Translations under genes and position numbers: made by a program
The notes under the pieces: generated by a model
The model's input: the letters and a program-made list of their open reading frames with translations, nothing else
What the model was told of the DNA's origin: nothing
Databases searched by the model: none
DNA from: Streptomyces toxytricini
GTDB taxonomy: Bacteria > Actinomycetota > Actinomycetes > Streptomycetales > Streptomycetaceae
Assembly (NCBI RefSeq): GCF_014649915.1
Contig: NZ_BMTY01000011.1
Coordinates: forward strand, 1 to 54,070
Reading direction: 5' to 3'
Length of the DNA stretch: 54,070 bases
Shown here: positions 7,880-16,051 of the stretch, in pieces
Numbering within the stretch: position 1 is the first letter of the stretch
Layout of the letters: the number at the start of each line of letters is the position of its first letter

Positions 7880-8553
7880 CGACGTACGTGCTCGTCCCGG
7901 GCGCCTGGCACGGCGCCTGGGTCTTCGAACCGCTGGCCCGAGGGCTGCGCCGGGCCGGCCACGAGGCCTACCCGCTGTCCCTGACGGGCGTCGGCAGCCG
8001 CCGCCACCTCCTGACGCCGTCCGTCAACCTGGACACGCACATAGACGACGTCGCCAACCTGCTGCTGGACGAGGACGTCCGCGACGCCGTCCTGGTCGGG
8101 CACAGCTACGGCGGCATGGTCGTCACCGGCGCCGCCGACAGGCTCCCGGACCGGGTGGAGGGCCTCGTGTACGTGGACGCGCCCGTCCCCGAGGACGGCC
8201 AGTCCCTGTGGTCGCTGGTGACGGAGAACGAACGCGCCTGGTACCTCGGCGGCACCTCGGCGAACGGCTACACCAGCGCCCCGCTGCCCTTCTTCGACCC
8301 CCGCGCCACCCCGCACCCGCTGGCCTCGCTGCTCCAGGCGGTGCGGCTGGAGGGCGGTCTGGAGCGCTTCCGGGCGAAGTCCTACGTGTACGCCGCAGGC
8401 TGGCCCACGCCGTCGCCGTTCACGGAGGTGTACGAGCGGCTGGCCGCCCTGCCGGAGTGGCGCACGTACTCCCTGGACAGCGGGCACAACGTCATGCGGG
8501 ACGCCCCGGAGGAGCTGCTGGAGGTGCTGCTGAGCCACGGGGAGCCGGCCTAG
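7876..8553 (+). CDS. Alpha/beta hydrolase (esterase-like)
   Basis: A 225-aa alpha/beta-fold hydrolase. It begins with the oxyanion strand TTYVLVPGAWHGAW, has the nucleophile elbow GHSYGGM (catalytic Ser) near residue 77, and a late His in LDSGHNVMRDAPEEL. The pattern matches the EstC/plant methylesterase-like group. The GTG at 7876 overlaps the upstream stop and has GGAGG 7 bases before it. It likely works with the coupled oxidoreductase on a small aromatic or ester substrate, but the substrate is unknown. A MITE-like palindrome begins immediately after the stop. Confidence 0.85.
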   Translation: MTTYVLVPGAWHGAWVFEPLARGLRRAGHEAYPLSLTGVGSRRHLLTPSVNLDTHIDDVANLLLDEDVRDAVLVGHSYGGMVVTGAADRLPDRVEGLVYVDAPVPEDGQSLWSLVTENERAWYLGGTSANGYTSAPLPFFDPRATPHPLASLLQAVRLEGGLERFRAKSYVYAAGWPTPSPFTEVYERLAALPEWRTYSLDSGHNVMRDAPEELLEVLLSHGEPA

Positions 8554-8555
8554 CC

Positions 8556-8635
8556 AGGTCGTCTCTTTCGGATCCTGCCGGCCTGGGGGCACCTCCCAGC
8601 GGAGCTGGGGGAGCAAGATCCGAAAGAGACGACCT
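8556..8635. mobile_element. 80-bp palindromic MITE-like element
   Basis: Perfect 19-bp terminal inverted repeats, 8556-8574 and 8617-8635 (AGGTCGTCTCTTTCGGATC and its complement). They enclose an inner hairpin built from CTCCCAGC and GCTGGGGGAG (8593-8613). The 5-base TAGCC is present on both sides (8551-8555 and 8635-8639), which looks like a target-site duplication. It has no coding capacity. It sits between the stop of the hydrolase and the start of the CapA-like gene and could also act as a transcription terminator. Confidence 0.7.
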
Positions 8636-8640
8636 AGCCT
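8635..8640 (+). promoter_or_regulatory. -10 box TAGCCT for the capA-like gene
   Basis: TAGCCT ends six bases before the ATG at 8647, consistent with a leaderless transcript. It overlaps the right-hand copy of the TAGCC direct repeat of the MITE-like element, so the element sits exactly against this promoter. Confidence 0.4.
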
Positions 8641-8646
8641 GGAGTC

Positions 8647-9774
8647 ATGGCCGGCGGTCCGGTCACCGTGGCGCTGTGCGGTGACGTCATGCTGGGGCGC
8701 GGCATCGACCAGATCCTGCCGCATCCGGGCGATCCGGCCCTGCGCGAGGGCGGGATGGCGGACGCCCGCGGGTACGTGGCCCTGGCGGAGGCGGCGCACG
8801 GCCCGCTGCCGGCCCTGCCGGTCGGGTTCGACTGGCCGTGGGGCGAGGCGCTCACCGTGCTGGACGCGGCGGCGCCTGCAGCGCGGATCGTCAACCTGGA
8901 GACGGGCGTGACCCGCAGCGGGGACTTCGCGCCGGGCAAGGCCGTCCACTACCGGATGCACCCGCGGAACCTGCCCTGCCTGGCGGCGGCCCGCCCGGAC
9001 GTGTGCGTCCTGGCGAACAACCACGTCATGGACTTCGGCCGGCGCGGGCTGCGCGAGACGCTCCGCGTCCTGGCCGGGGCCGGGCTGCGGACGGCGGGTG
9101 CGGGGCGGGACGCCGGGTCGGCGGGGCGGGCGGCGGCGGTCCCCCTGGGCGGCGGGCGGCGCCTGACGGTCCTCGCGTTCGGGATGCCGTCCAGCGGCAT
9201 CCCGCCCGAGTGGGCGGCGACTGCCCGCCGGGCGGGAGTGGCGTACGTGGACACACCGGGCGGTCCGGCCGCGCGCGCCCTCGCCGAACGGGTCCGGGCG
9301 GAGAAGCGGCCCGGGGACGTCGCGGTGGTGTCGGTGCACTGGGGGTCCAACTGGGGGTACGGGGTCCCCTCCGACCGTGCCGCGTTCGCCCGGGCCCTCG
9401 TCGACGCCGGCGCGGACGTCGTGCACGGCCACTCCTCCCACCATGCGCGGCCGCCGGAGCTGTACCGGGGGAAGCTGATCCTGCACGGCTGCGGCGACTT
9501 CGTCGACGACTACGAGGGCATCGGCGGCTACGAGCGCTACCGCGACGACCTGCGTCCGCTGTACCTGGCCGCCCTGGACCCGGACACCGGGCGGCTGGAG
9601 AGCCTGCGCATCACCGTGTTCCGGCCGCTGGCTCTGCGGCTGCGCCGGGCCCCCGCCGAGGACGCCGCCTGGCTGCGGGAGCTGCTGGAGCGCACCGGCC
9701 GGGGACTGCGCACGGCGGGCGCAGGCGGGGACGGGGGCGGGGATCCGGCGTCCTGGACCTTCGTACCGGCGTGA
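8647..9774 (+). CDS. CapA-family metallophosphatase-like protein
   Basis: A 375-aa protein of the CapA / PGA_cap family (poly-gamma-glutamate capsule synthesis protein A), a calcineurin-like fold. It opens with VALCGDVMLGRGID (first metal-binding block), then NLETGVTRSG, LANNHVMDFG (N-H-x-x-D block), VVSVHWGSNWGY, and GHSSHHARPPELY. It lacks the usual N-terminal membrane anchor of CapA, so it is probably cytoplasmic. The substrate is unknown. There is no good ribosome site; a TAGCCT -10 box six bases upstream suggests a leaderless message. Confidence 0.82.
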   Translation: MAGGPVTVALCGDVMLGRGIDQILPHPGDPALREGGMADARGYVALAEAAHGPLPALPVGFDWPWGEALTVLDAAAPAARIVNLETGVTRSGDFAPGKAVHYRMHPRNLPCLAAARPDVCVLANNHVMDFGRRGLRETLRVLAGAGLRTAGAGRDAGSAGRAAAVPLGGGRRLTVLAFGMPSSGIPPEWAATARRAGVAYVDTPGGPAARALAERVRAEKRPGDVAVVSVHWGSNWGYGVPSDRAAFARALVDAGADVVHGHSSHHARPPELYRGKLILHGCGDFVDDYEGIGGYERYRDDLRPLYLAALDPDTGRLESLRITVFRPLALRLRRAPAEDAAWLRELLERTGRGLRTAGAGGDGGGDPASWTFVPA

Positions 9775-9919
9775 GCACGCCCAAGTCGATTCCGGCCGAC
9801 ATGACTTGGCGGGCGTACGGTCCTCGGCCAGTCGGCCCCCGGGGCGGGCGGGCCTGCTGTCGTCGGAGGTGGCGGGCGGGCACACTGATCGCGACCGGCA
9901 GCGAATCCGAGGAGTGGCC

Positions 9920-10870
9920 GTGCCCGTGCGCCCCGTACCGATCATCATCGACTGCGATCCGGGGCACGACGACGCCCTCGCGATCATGCTGGCTGCGGGT
10001 GATCCGGGCGTCGACCTGCTCGCCGTCACGACGGTCGCGGGGAACCAGACCCTCGCCAAGACCACCCTGAACGCGTTGCGGGTGTGCACGGTCGCCGGGA
10101 TCACCGGGGTGCCGGTCGCCGCGGGCTGCGACCGGCCGCTGGTGCAGCCGCTGGCGGTCGCGGCCGACGTGCACGGCGTGTCCGGCCTCGACGGGCCGGG
10201 CTTCCCCGCGCCCTCGGTGGACACCGTGCCCGAGCACGCCGTGGACCTCATCCACCGGATCCTCGCCGAGCACCCCGAGCCGGTGGTGCTCGTCCCGACG
10301 GGGCCGCTCACGAACATCGCGCTGCTGCTGGCCCGCCACCCCGAAGACGCGGACCGGATCGCGGAGATCGTCCTCATGGGCGGTTCGGCGGGGCGCGGCA
10401 ACCGCACGCCGTCCGCGGAGTTCAACGTGCTGACCGATCCGGAGGCCGCGGACATCGTCTTCCGCAGCGGGGTGCCGCTGACGATGTGCGGGCTGGACGT
10501 GACGCACCAGGCGCTGGCGACGCCCGAGGTGGTGTCCCGCTTCGCGGGGATGGGGACGCCGCTCGGCGACGTCTGCGCGGAGCTGCTGACGTTCTTCGCG
10601 GGCACCTACCGCGAGCTGTACGGGTTCCCGCACCCGCCGCTGCACGATCCGGTGGCGGTTGCCCGGGTGATCGACCCGGGCATCGTCGGGTGCGTGGACG
10701 CGAACGTCGTGGTGGAGCTGTCCGGTCGGTACACGCGGGGCGCCACGGTGGTGGACCTGCTCGGGCAGACCGGCCGGCCGGTGAACGCGCAGGTGGCGAC
10801 GACCCTGGACGCCGACCGGTTCTGGGACCGGGTCGTCGCCGCCGTCAGCGCGCTCGGAACCGCCGCCTAG
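9920..10870 (+). CDS. Nucleoside hydrolase (IunH/RihA-like)
   Basis: A 316-aa inosine-uridine preferring nucleoside hydrolase. The family signature DCDPGHDDALAI is at residues 10-21 and supplies the Ca2+-binding aspartates; later blocks are LVPTGPLTNIALLL, LMGGSAGRGNRTPSAEFNV, and HDPVAVA with the last metal ligand. It hydrolyses the N-glycosidic bond of ribonucleosides for salvage. Start choice: GTG 9920 lies 6 bases after GAGGAG, whereas GTG 9914 abuts it. It is convergent with the Rieske gene: the two stop codons overlap in CTAG. Confidence 0.9.
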   Translation: MPVRPVPIIIDCDPGHDDALAIMLAAGDPGVDLLAVTTVAGNQTLAKTTLNALRVCTVAGITGVPVAAGCDRPLVQPLAVAADVHGVSGLDGPGFPAPSVDTVPEHAVDLIHRILAEHPEPVVLVPTGPLTNIALLLARHPEDADRIAEIVLMGGSAGRGNRTPSAEFNVLTDPEAADIVFRSGVPLTMCGLDVTHQALATPEVVSRFAGMGTPLGDVCAELLTFFAGTYRELYGFPHPPLHDPVAVARVIDPGIVGCVDANVVVELSGRYTRGATVVDLLGQTGRPVNAQVATTLDADRFWDRVVAAVSALGTAA

Positions 10871-11328
10871 GCCAGCGAGATGCTGTCCCCGTCGACGCTG
10901 ATCTTGGCCGGGGCCAGCGGGCGGGTGGCGGGGCCGCTGGTGACCGAGCCGTCGGAGACCTTGAACAGGCTCTGGTGGCAGGGGCAGACGATGTTGCCGT
11001 CGGCGACCGAGGCGACGGAGCAGCCCTGGTGGGTGCAGGTCGCGGAGAACGCCTTGAACTGGCCGGCCGTGGGCTGGGTGACGACGACCTTGCGGTCCTT
11101 GAACACCTTGCCGCCGCCGACCGGTATGTCCGAGGTCCGGGCGAGCGTACGGCCGCTGCCGGCGCCGGCGCCGCCGGCCGCGGGGTCCGCGGCGGGCGGT
11201 GCGCCCTGGGCGCCGGAGGCGTCCGGGGCCTGGGAGCCGCCGTCGCCGCCGCAGGCCGTCAGTGCGGCGCCGGCGAGCGTGGCGGCGCCCGCCGCGAGGA
11301 CCGTCCGCCGGCGTGTCGTGTCGCCCAT
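10867..11328 (-). CDS. Rieske [2Fe-2S] lipoprotein, Tat-exported
   Basis: A 153-aa exported Rieske protein. Residues 5-26 form a twin-arginine-like signal (RRRTVLAAGAATLAGAALTAC) ending in a lipobox Cys, so it is probably lipid-anchored outside the membrane. A low-complexity Ala/Gly/Pro linker follows. The Rieske domain carries CTHQGC and CPCHQSLF, which give the two Cys and two His cluster ligands. The partner is unknown; it may be a soluble-type electron carrier. GAAGGAGA precedes the ATG at 11328. It shares its stop region with the convergent nucleoside hydrolase gene. Confidence 0.9.
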   Translation of the reverse strand: MGDTTRRRTVLAAGAATLAGAALTACGGDGGSQAPDASGAQGAPPAADPAAGGAGAGSGRTLARTSDIPVGGGKVFKDRKVVVTQPTAGQFKAFSATCTHQGCSVASVADGNIVCPCHQSLFKVSDGSVTSGPATRPLAPAKISVDGDSISLA

Positions 11329-11462
11329 GACCGTTCTCCTTCTCGTCCTGTGAGCAGGCCGGGGCATCGTCTGCCTCCCCGGTCTCAGCAGGTACACGCC
11401 CGGCGGGCGCGGGCGGTTCACCGGACGACAGGGGAACTTGTGGTCGAACGGCCTGGCGGTGG

Positions 11463-11834
11463 TCAGCCCGCCTCCTCCGGGAGCGTGTCATGGACGGTGA
11501 ACAGCTTCCCCGCTCCGGTGATCTCGAACAGCCGGGCCACCGCGGGCCGGAACCCGGCGAGCTCCAGCGTGCTGCCGGCGGCGAGCGCCTCGAGCCGTCC
11601 CTGGAGCAGGGTGTTGAGCCCGGTGGAATCGCAGAAGTCCAGGTCCGTGCAGTCCACCAGGATGCGTTCGGCGCCCCCGGCGAGCGCCTGCCCGATCGCG
11701 TCCCGCAGCGGCTGGGGCCCGTCGTGGTCCAATTCCCCGGACAGGGCCACGACTGCGATCGGGCCCCTCCGGCTCAGCTCCGCGGTGAACCCCGGCCCGC
11801 CGCCCCCGCCCGTTCCGTGCGCGTGTGCTGCCAT
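11463..11834 (-). CDS. STAS-domain anti-sigma factor antagonist
   Basis: A 123-aa single STAS domain protein of the SpoIIAA/RsbV type. The core has IAVVALSGELDHDGPQPLRD, then ILVDCTDLDFCDSTGLNTLL, where the Ser of D-S-T-G is the conserved phosphorylation site used by anti-sigma kinases. The first about 16 residues are a Gly-rich leader. No kinase or sigma gene lies beside it. The ATG at 11834 was chosen because the domain begins just after it; upstream sequence is low complexity. It is divergent from the aldehyde dehydrogenase gene. Confidence 0.85.
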   Translation of the reverse strand: MAAHAHGTGGGGGPGFTAELSRRGPIAVVALSGELDHDGPQPLRDAIGQALAGGAERILVDCTDLDFCDSTGLNTLLQGRLEALAAGSTLELAGFRPAVARLFEITGAGKLFTVHDTLPEEAG

Positions 11835-12042
11835 GCGGCCCTCAGGCCTCCCTCCGGGGCCGAGCAGGAACCCCTCCGGGCCCGTTTCCGCGGGCGTCGG
11901 CCCCTGTGGGCGACCATACGCCGCCGCGCCGCCGTCCGCGGCGCCACCGCGCGCCGCGTTGCGCCGGTGTGCCCCGCCGGGCAGGGTCGAGGCCTGCCCG
12001 CCGAAGCCTGCCTGCCCAGGCCGACGACCCGAGGAGCCGACA

Positions 12043-13437
12043 TTGCCGATCGCCACGGTGAACCCCGCGACGGGTGAGACGGTGCGCACCTTCGAGCCGA
12101 TGGGGGCGGAGGCCGTGGAGCGGTGTCTGGACGACGCCGTGCGCGCCTTCGCCGCCTACCGCACGACCGGCTTCGCCGAGCGGGCGGAGCTGCTGCTGCG
12201 GGCCGCGGACCTGCTGGAAGCGGACAACGAGGACATCGCCCGGACGATGACGGAGGAGATGGGCAAGCCGCTGGCGGCCGCCCGCGCGGAGGCTGCCAAG
12301 TGCGTGAAGGCGATGCGCTGGTACGCGGCGAACGCCGAGTCCCTCCTGGCGGACGAGGTGCCGGACGCCTCGGACGTCCGCGACAGCGGGGCCGCCTCCG
12401 TGCGGGCCCGCTACCGGCCGCTGGGGGTGGTGCTCGCGGTGATGCCGTGGAACTTCCCGCTGTGGCAGGTGGTGCGGTTCGCGGCGCCCGCGCTGATGGC
12501 CGGAAACACCGGCCTTCTCAAGCACGCCTCGAACGTCCCCCAGACGGCCCTCTACCTGGACGGGCTCTTCGATCGGGCCGGGTACCCGCGGGGCTGCTTC
12601 CAGACCCTGCTGATCGGCTCGGGCGACGTGGAGGCGGTGCTGCGCGACCCCCGCGTCGCGGCGGCGACGCTGACGGGCAGCGAGCCGGCCGGGCGGGCGG
12701 TGGCTGCGGCGGCCGGGGACGAGGTGAAGAAGACGGTCCTGGAGCTGGGCGGCAGCGACCCGTTCGTCGTCATGCCGTCCGCCGACCTCGAACGGGCCGT
12801 CAAGACGGCCGTGACGGCGCGGGTGCAGAACAACGGGCAGTCCTGCATCGCCGCCAAGAGGTTCATCGTGCACGCGGACGTGTACGACGAGTTCGCGGAG
12901 CGGTTCCGCGCCGCCATGGCCGCGCTCAGCGTCGGCGACCCGATGCTGGAGGGCACCGACGTGGGCCCGCTCGCCACCGAGAGGGGCCGGGCCGACCTGG
13001 AGGAGCTCGTCGACGACGCGGTGGCCGCCGGGGCGGAGGTCCTGTGCGGCGGGCGGCGGCCGCCCGGGCTGGAGCGCGGCTGGTACTACGAGCCGACGGT
13101 CCTCGCCGGGATCACCCCGGGCATGCGCATCGACCAGGAGGAGACGTTCGGGCCGGTGGCCACCCTGTACCGGGTGGCGGACCTCGACGAGGCGGTGGAG
13201 CGGGCCAACCACACGCCGTTCGGCCTCAGCTCGAACGTGTGGACGCGCAGCGAGGAGGACGTCGACCGTTTCGTCCGCGACCTGGAGGCGGGCGGGATCT
13301 ACGTCAACGGCATGACCGCCTCGCACCCCGCCCTGCCGTTCGGCGGCGTGAAGCGCTCCGGCTACGGGCGGGAGCTGTCCGGGCACGGCATCCGCGAGTT
13401 CTGCAACGTCACCACGGTGTGGCAGGCGGCCGACTGA
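12043..13437 (+). CDS. gabD1: Succinate-semialdehyde dehydrogenase, GabD1-like
   Basis: A 464-aa aldehyde dehydrogenase. The N-terminus (MPIATVNPATGETV) closely recalls mycobacterial GabD1. Catalytic features: PWNFP at 135-139, the general base Glu234 in LELGG, and the nucleophile Cys268 in NNGQSC, then EETFGPV and a C-terminal FGGVKRSGYGRE. Likely reaction: NAD(P)+-dependent oxidation of succinate semialdehyde to succinate, a GABA or 2-oxoglutarate bypass. The start is TTG at 12043, with GAGGAG six bases upstream; no ATG lies nearby in frame. It appears monocistronic. Confidence 0.85.
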   Translation: MPIATVNPATGETVRTFEPMGAEAVERCLDDAVRAFAAYRTTGFAERAELLLRAADLLEADNEDIARTMTEEMGKPLAAARAEAAKCVKAMRWYAANAESLLADEVPDASDVRDSGAASVRARYRPLGVVLAVMPWNFPLWQVVRFAAPALMAGNTGLLKHASNVPQTALYLDGLFDRAGYPRGCFQTLLIGSGDVEAVLRDPRVAAATLTGSEPAGRAVAAAAGDEVKKTVLELGGSDPFVVMPSADLERAVKTAVTARVQNNGQSCIAAKRFIVHADVYDEFAERFRAAMAALSVGDPMLEGTDVGPLATERGRADLEELVDDAVAAGAEVLCGGRRPPGLERGWYYEPTVLAGITPGMRIDQEETFGPVATLYRVADLDEAVERANHTPFGLSSNVWTRSEEDVDRFVRDLEAGGIYVNGMTASHPALPFGGVKRSGYGRELSGHGIREFCNVTTVWQAAD

Positions 13438-13537
13438 CCCCGGGGCCCGGGTCCGGCCCCGCCCCCCTGTTCTGCCGATGTGCTGAACCCTGCCGTCCGC
13501 AGGCGTCGCCGGCCCGCCGAGGGGGGACGCAGCACGG

Positions 13538-14860
13538 GTGAGCCCTCTCGAACTGCGCCTGCGCGCGGCCCCCGGCCGGCCCTCCGGGTCCCGGCGGGCC
13601 GTGCTCGCCGGCTGCGTCGGCAACCTCGTCGAGTGGTACGAGTTCGGCGTCTACGGCTGCCTGGTCACGGTCATCGCGGAGATCTTCTTCGCGCCTGCCG
13701 GGGCCGGTGCGGGCGGCGCCGCGGCCCTCGTCACGACGTATGCCTCGTTCGCCCTCGCCTTCTTCTTCCGGCCGGTCGGCGCCCTGCTGTTCGGGCGGCT
13801 CGGCGACCGGGTCGGGCGCAGGCAGGCACTCATCGCGGCCGTCGGCCTGATGACGGCCGCGACCACGGCGATCGGGCTGCTGCCCACGCGTGCCGCGATC
13901 GGCGCCGCCGCCCCGCTGCTGCTGACGTTCCTGCGGGTCCTGCAGGGCCTTTCCGCGGGGGGCGAGTTCGGCGGGGCGGTGTCGCTGATGACGGAGCACG
14001 CCCCGCCGGGGCGCCGCGGCCTGGGCGGCGCCTGGCAGTCCTTCACCGTCGCCCTCGGCCTGCTGGCGGGAGCCTGCACCGCCGCCGGACTGGCCTGGGT
14101 GCTGCCCGCCGACGACCTGCGGGCGTGGGGGTGGCGGATCCCGTTCCTGCTGGCGCTGCCGCTGGGGGCGGTGGCGCTGTGGCTGCGGGCCGGGCTGGAG
14201 GAGCCGCCCCCGGCCGGCCGGCCCGGGGCGTACGGGGTGCCGGGGGCCGCGGCGCCGGTGCGCCGGGGTGAGGTGGCCCGCGCGGTCGTCCTGGGCATCG
14301 GGCGGATCATGGGCTGGTCGGCCGCCGGGTACGCGTTCCTCGTCGTCCTCCCGTCCCACCTGCAGGCGGTGCTGGGCGCCTCGGCCCGTGACGCCCTCCT
14401 CGCCACCGCGCTCGCCAACTTCGGCTTCGCCGCGTCGATCCTGCCCGCCGGCGTGCTGAGCGACCGGGTCGGGCGCCGGCCGGTGATGCTGTGCGGGGCC
14501 GTCTCGGTGGTGGTGCTCGCCCTGCCGCTGCTGCGGCTCGTCCAGTCGCCCGGCGCACCCACCGCGGCGAAGGCCGGGGCCGTGCTCCTCGCGGGGGCGC
14601 TGGTGGGGCTCCTGGCGGGGCCGGGACCGGCCATGCTCGCCGAGATGTTCCCGCGCCGGGTCCGCTGCACCGGCCTGGGGGTGGCGTACGCCCTGGCCAA
14701 TGCGGTCTTCTCCGGCTGCGCCGGGCTCGTCATCACGGCCGTCGCCGCGGGGACGGGCAGCACGGCCGTGCCCGCGTACTACGCGGCGGGCGCCTGCGCC
14801 CTGAGCGTGCCCGCCCTGCTGACGCTGCGCGGCGGCGCGCACCGGGAGCCGCTGCGGTGA
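13538..14860 (+). CDS. MHS-family MFS symporter
   Basis: A 440-aa major facilitator of the metabolite:H+ symporter (MHS) type, shown by GNLVEWYEFGVYG in the first helix and RLGDRVGRRQAL (motif A). The block GGEFGGAVSLMTEHAPP with RRGLGGAWQS is typical of the ProP/KgtP/ShiA branch. Twelve hydrophobic segments are visible. Substrates of the family are organic acids, betaines and shikimate; the substrate here is unknown. The GTG at 13538 has GAGGGGGGA upstream. Its stop overlaps the GTG of anmK (GTGA), so the two genes are coupled. Confidence 0.88.
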   Translation: MSPLELRLRAAPGRPSGSRRAVLAGCVGNLVEWYEFGVYGCLVTVIAEIFFAPAGAGAGGAAALVTTYASFALAFFFRPVGALLFGRLGDRVGRRQALIAAVGLMTAATTAIGLLPTRAAIGAAAPLLLTFLRVLQGLSAGGEFGGAVSLMTEHAPPGRRGLGGAWQSFTVALGLLAGACTAAGLAWVLPADDLRAWGWRIPFLLALPLGAVALWLRAGLEEPPPAGRPGAYGVPGAAAPVRRGEVARAVVLGIGRIMGWSAAGYAFLVVLPSHLQAVLGASARDALLATALANFGFAASILPAGVLSDRVGRRPVMLCGAVSVVVLALPLLRLVQSPGAPTAAKAGAVLLAGALVGLLAGPGPAMLAEMFPRRVRCTGLGVAYALANAVFSGCAGLVITAVAAGTGSTAVPAYYAAGACALSVPALLTLRGGAHREPLR

Positions 14861-16047
14861 GGGTGGTCGGGCTGATGTCGGGGACCTCGTACGACGCGGT
14901 GGACGCGGCGGCCGCCGACCTCTCACTGTCCGCGGACGGCGGCACGCTGCGGCTGACGCCGCTGGGCATGGTCAGCGCCCCCTACCCGGAGGAGGTGCGG
15001 GGTGCGCTGGCCGCGGCGCTGCCGCCCGCGGCCACCACGCTCGCGGAGGTCTGCCGGCTGGACACCCGCATCGGGGAGGCCTTCGCGGCCGCGGCGGCCC
15101 GCGCGGACCGGCAGCTGTGCGGGGGCCGGGCGGAGCTGGTCGCCTCGCACGGGCAGACGGTGTTCCACTGGGCGCAGGACGGGCGGGTGCACGGGACGCT
15201 GCAGCTGGGCGAGCCGGCGTGGATCGCGGAGCGCACGGGCTGCCCGGTGGTGTCGGGCTTCCGGCCGAGGGACGTCGCCGCGGGCGGCCAGGGCGCGCCG
15301 CTGGTCAGCCTGGTGGACGTGATGCTGCTGCGGGGGCGGCCGGGGGTGCCGGCCGCGCTGAACATCGGGGGCATCGCGAACGTGACCGTGGTGCGGCCGG
15401 GCGGCGGGGCGGTGGCGTTCGACACGGGGCCGGGGAACGCCCTGATCGACGCGGCGGTGCGGGAGCTGACCGGCGGGCGGCTCGGCTACGACCGGGACGG
15501 GCTGCTCGCCGCGGCGGGGCGGGTCGACGAGGAGCTGCTGGGGCGGCTCGCGGCGGACCCGTACTACCGGCTGGCGCCGCCGCGGACGACGGGGAAGGAG
15601 CTGTTCCATGCGGGCTACCTGCGGGAGCACCTCGCCGCGGGCGGGGGCCGGGGTGCTCCGGCGGCGGAGGACCTGGCCGCGACGCTGACCCTGCTGACGG
15701 CGCGGACGGTGGCGGAGGCGCTGCGGCCGCTGGGCGCGACCGAGGTGTTCGCGTCGGGCGGCGGCGTGCGCAATCCGACGCTGATGGGGATGCTGCGCGC
15801 CGAGCTCGGGCCGTCCGGGGCGGCGGTGCGCGGGTCGGAGGAGCTGGGGCTTCCGGCGGCGGCGAAGGAGGCGTACGCGTTCGCCGTGCTCGGCTGGCTG
15901 ACGCTGCACGGGCTGCCGGGGAACGCGCCGGACTGCACGGGGGCGGGCGGCCCGCGGGTGCTGGGGTCGCTGACGCCGGGGCGGCGCCCGCTGCGGCTCC
16001 CGGAGCGGCCGGAGCGGGCGCCGTACGCGCTCGCCGTGTGCGGGTAG
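14857..16047 (+). CDS. anmK: Anhydro-N-acetylmuramic acid kinase
   Basis: A 396-aa AnmK. Signature blocks: GLMSGTSYDAVDA at residues 5-17, ASHGQTVFHW, GFRPRDVAAGGQGAPLV, NIGGIANVTVV, FDTGPGNALID, and SGGGVRNPTLM. The enzyme opens the 1,6-anhydro ring of anhydroMurNAc and phosphorylates it to MurNAc-6-phosphate in peptidoglycan recycling. The family usually has D-G after GTS-x; here it is DAVD, so the Gly is replaced by Ala. It is coupled to the MHS symporter by GTGA and is the last gene before the convergent SRAP gene. Confidence 0.92.
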   Translation: MRVVGLMSGTSYDAVDAAAADLSLSADGGTLRLTPLGMVSAPYPEEVRGALAAALPPAATTLAEVCRLDTRIGEAFAAAAARADRQLCGGRAELVASHGQTVFHWAQDGRVHGTLQLGEPAWIAERTGCPVVSGFRPRDVAAGGQGAPLVSLVDVMLLRGRPGVPAALNIGGIANVTVVRPGGGAVAFDTGPGNALIDAAVRELTGGRLGYDRDGLLAAAGRVDEELLGRLAADPYYRLAPPRTTGKELFHAGYLREHLAAGGGRGAPAAEDLAATLTLLTARTVAEALRPLGATEVFASGGGVRNPTLMGMLRAELGPSGAAVRGSEELGLPAAAKEAYAFAVLGWLTLHGLPGNAPDCTGAGGPRVLGSLTPGRRPLRLPERPERAPYALAVCG

Positions 16048-16051
16048 CGGT

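Noticed and set aside
8556..8635. Simple intrinsic terminator
   Set aside because: The 19-bp terminal repeats and matching 5-base flanks fit a mobile palindrome better, though it may also stop transcription.
11463..12089. Longer STAS protein starting at 12089
   Set aside because: The extra 85 residues overlap the start of the aldehyde dehydrogenase gene on the other strand and are low complexity.
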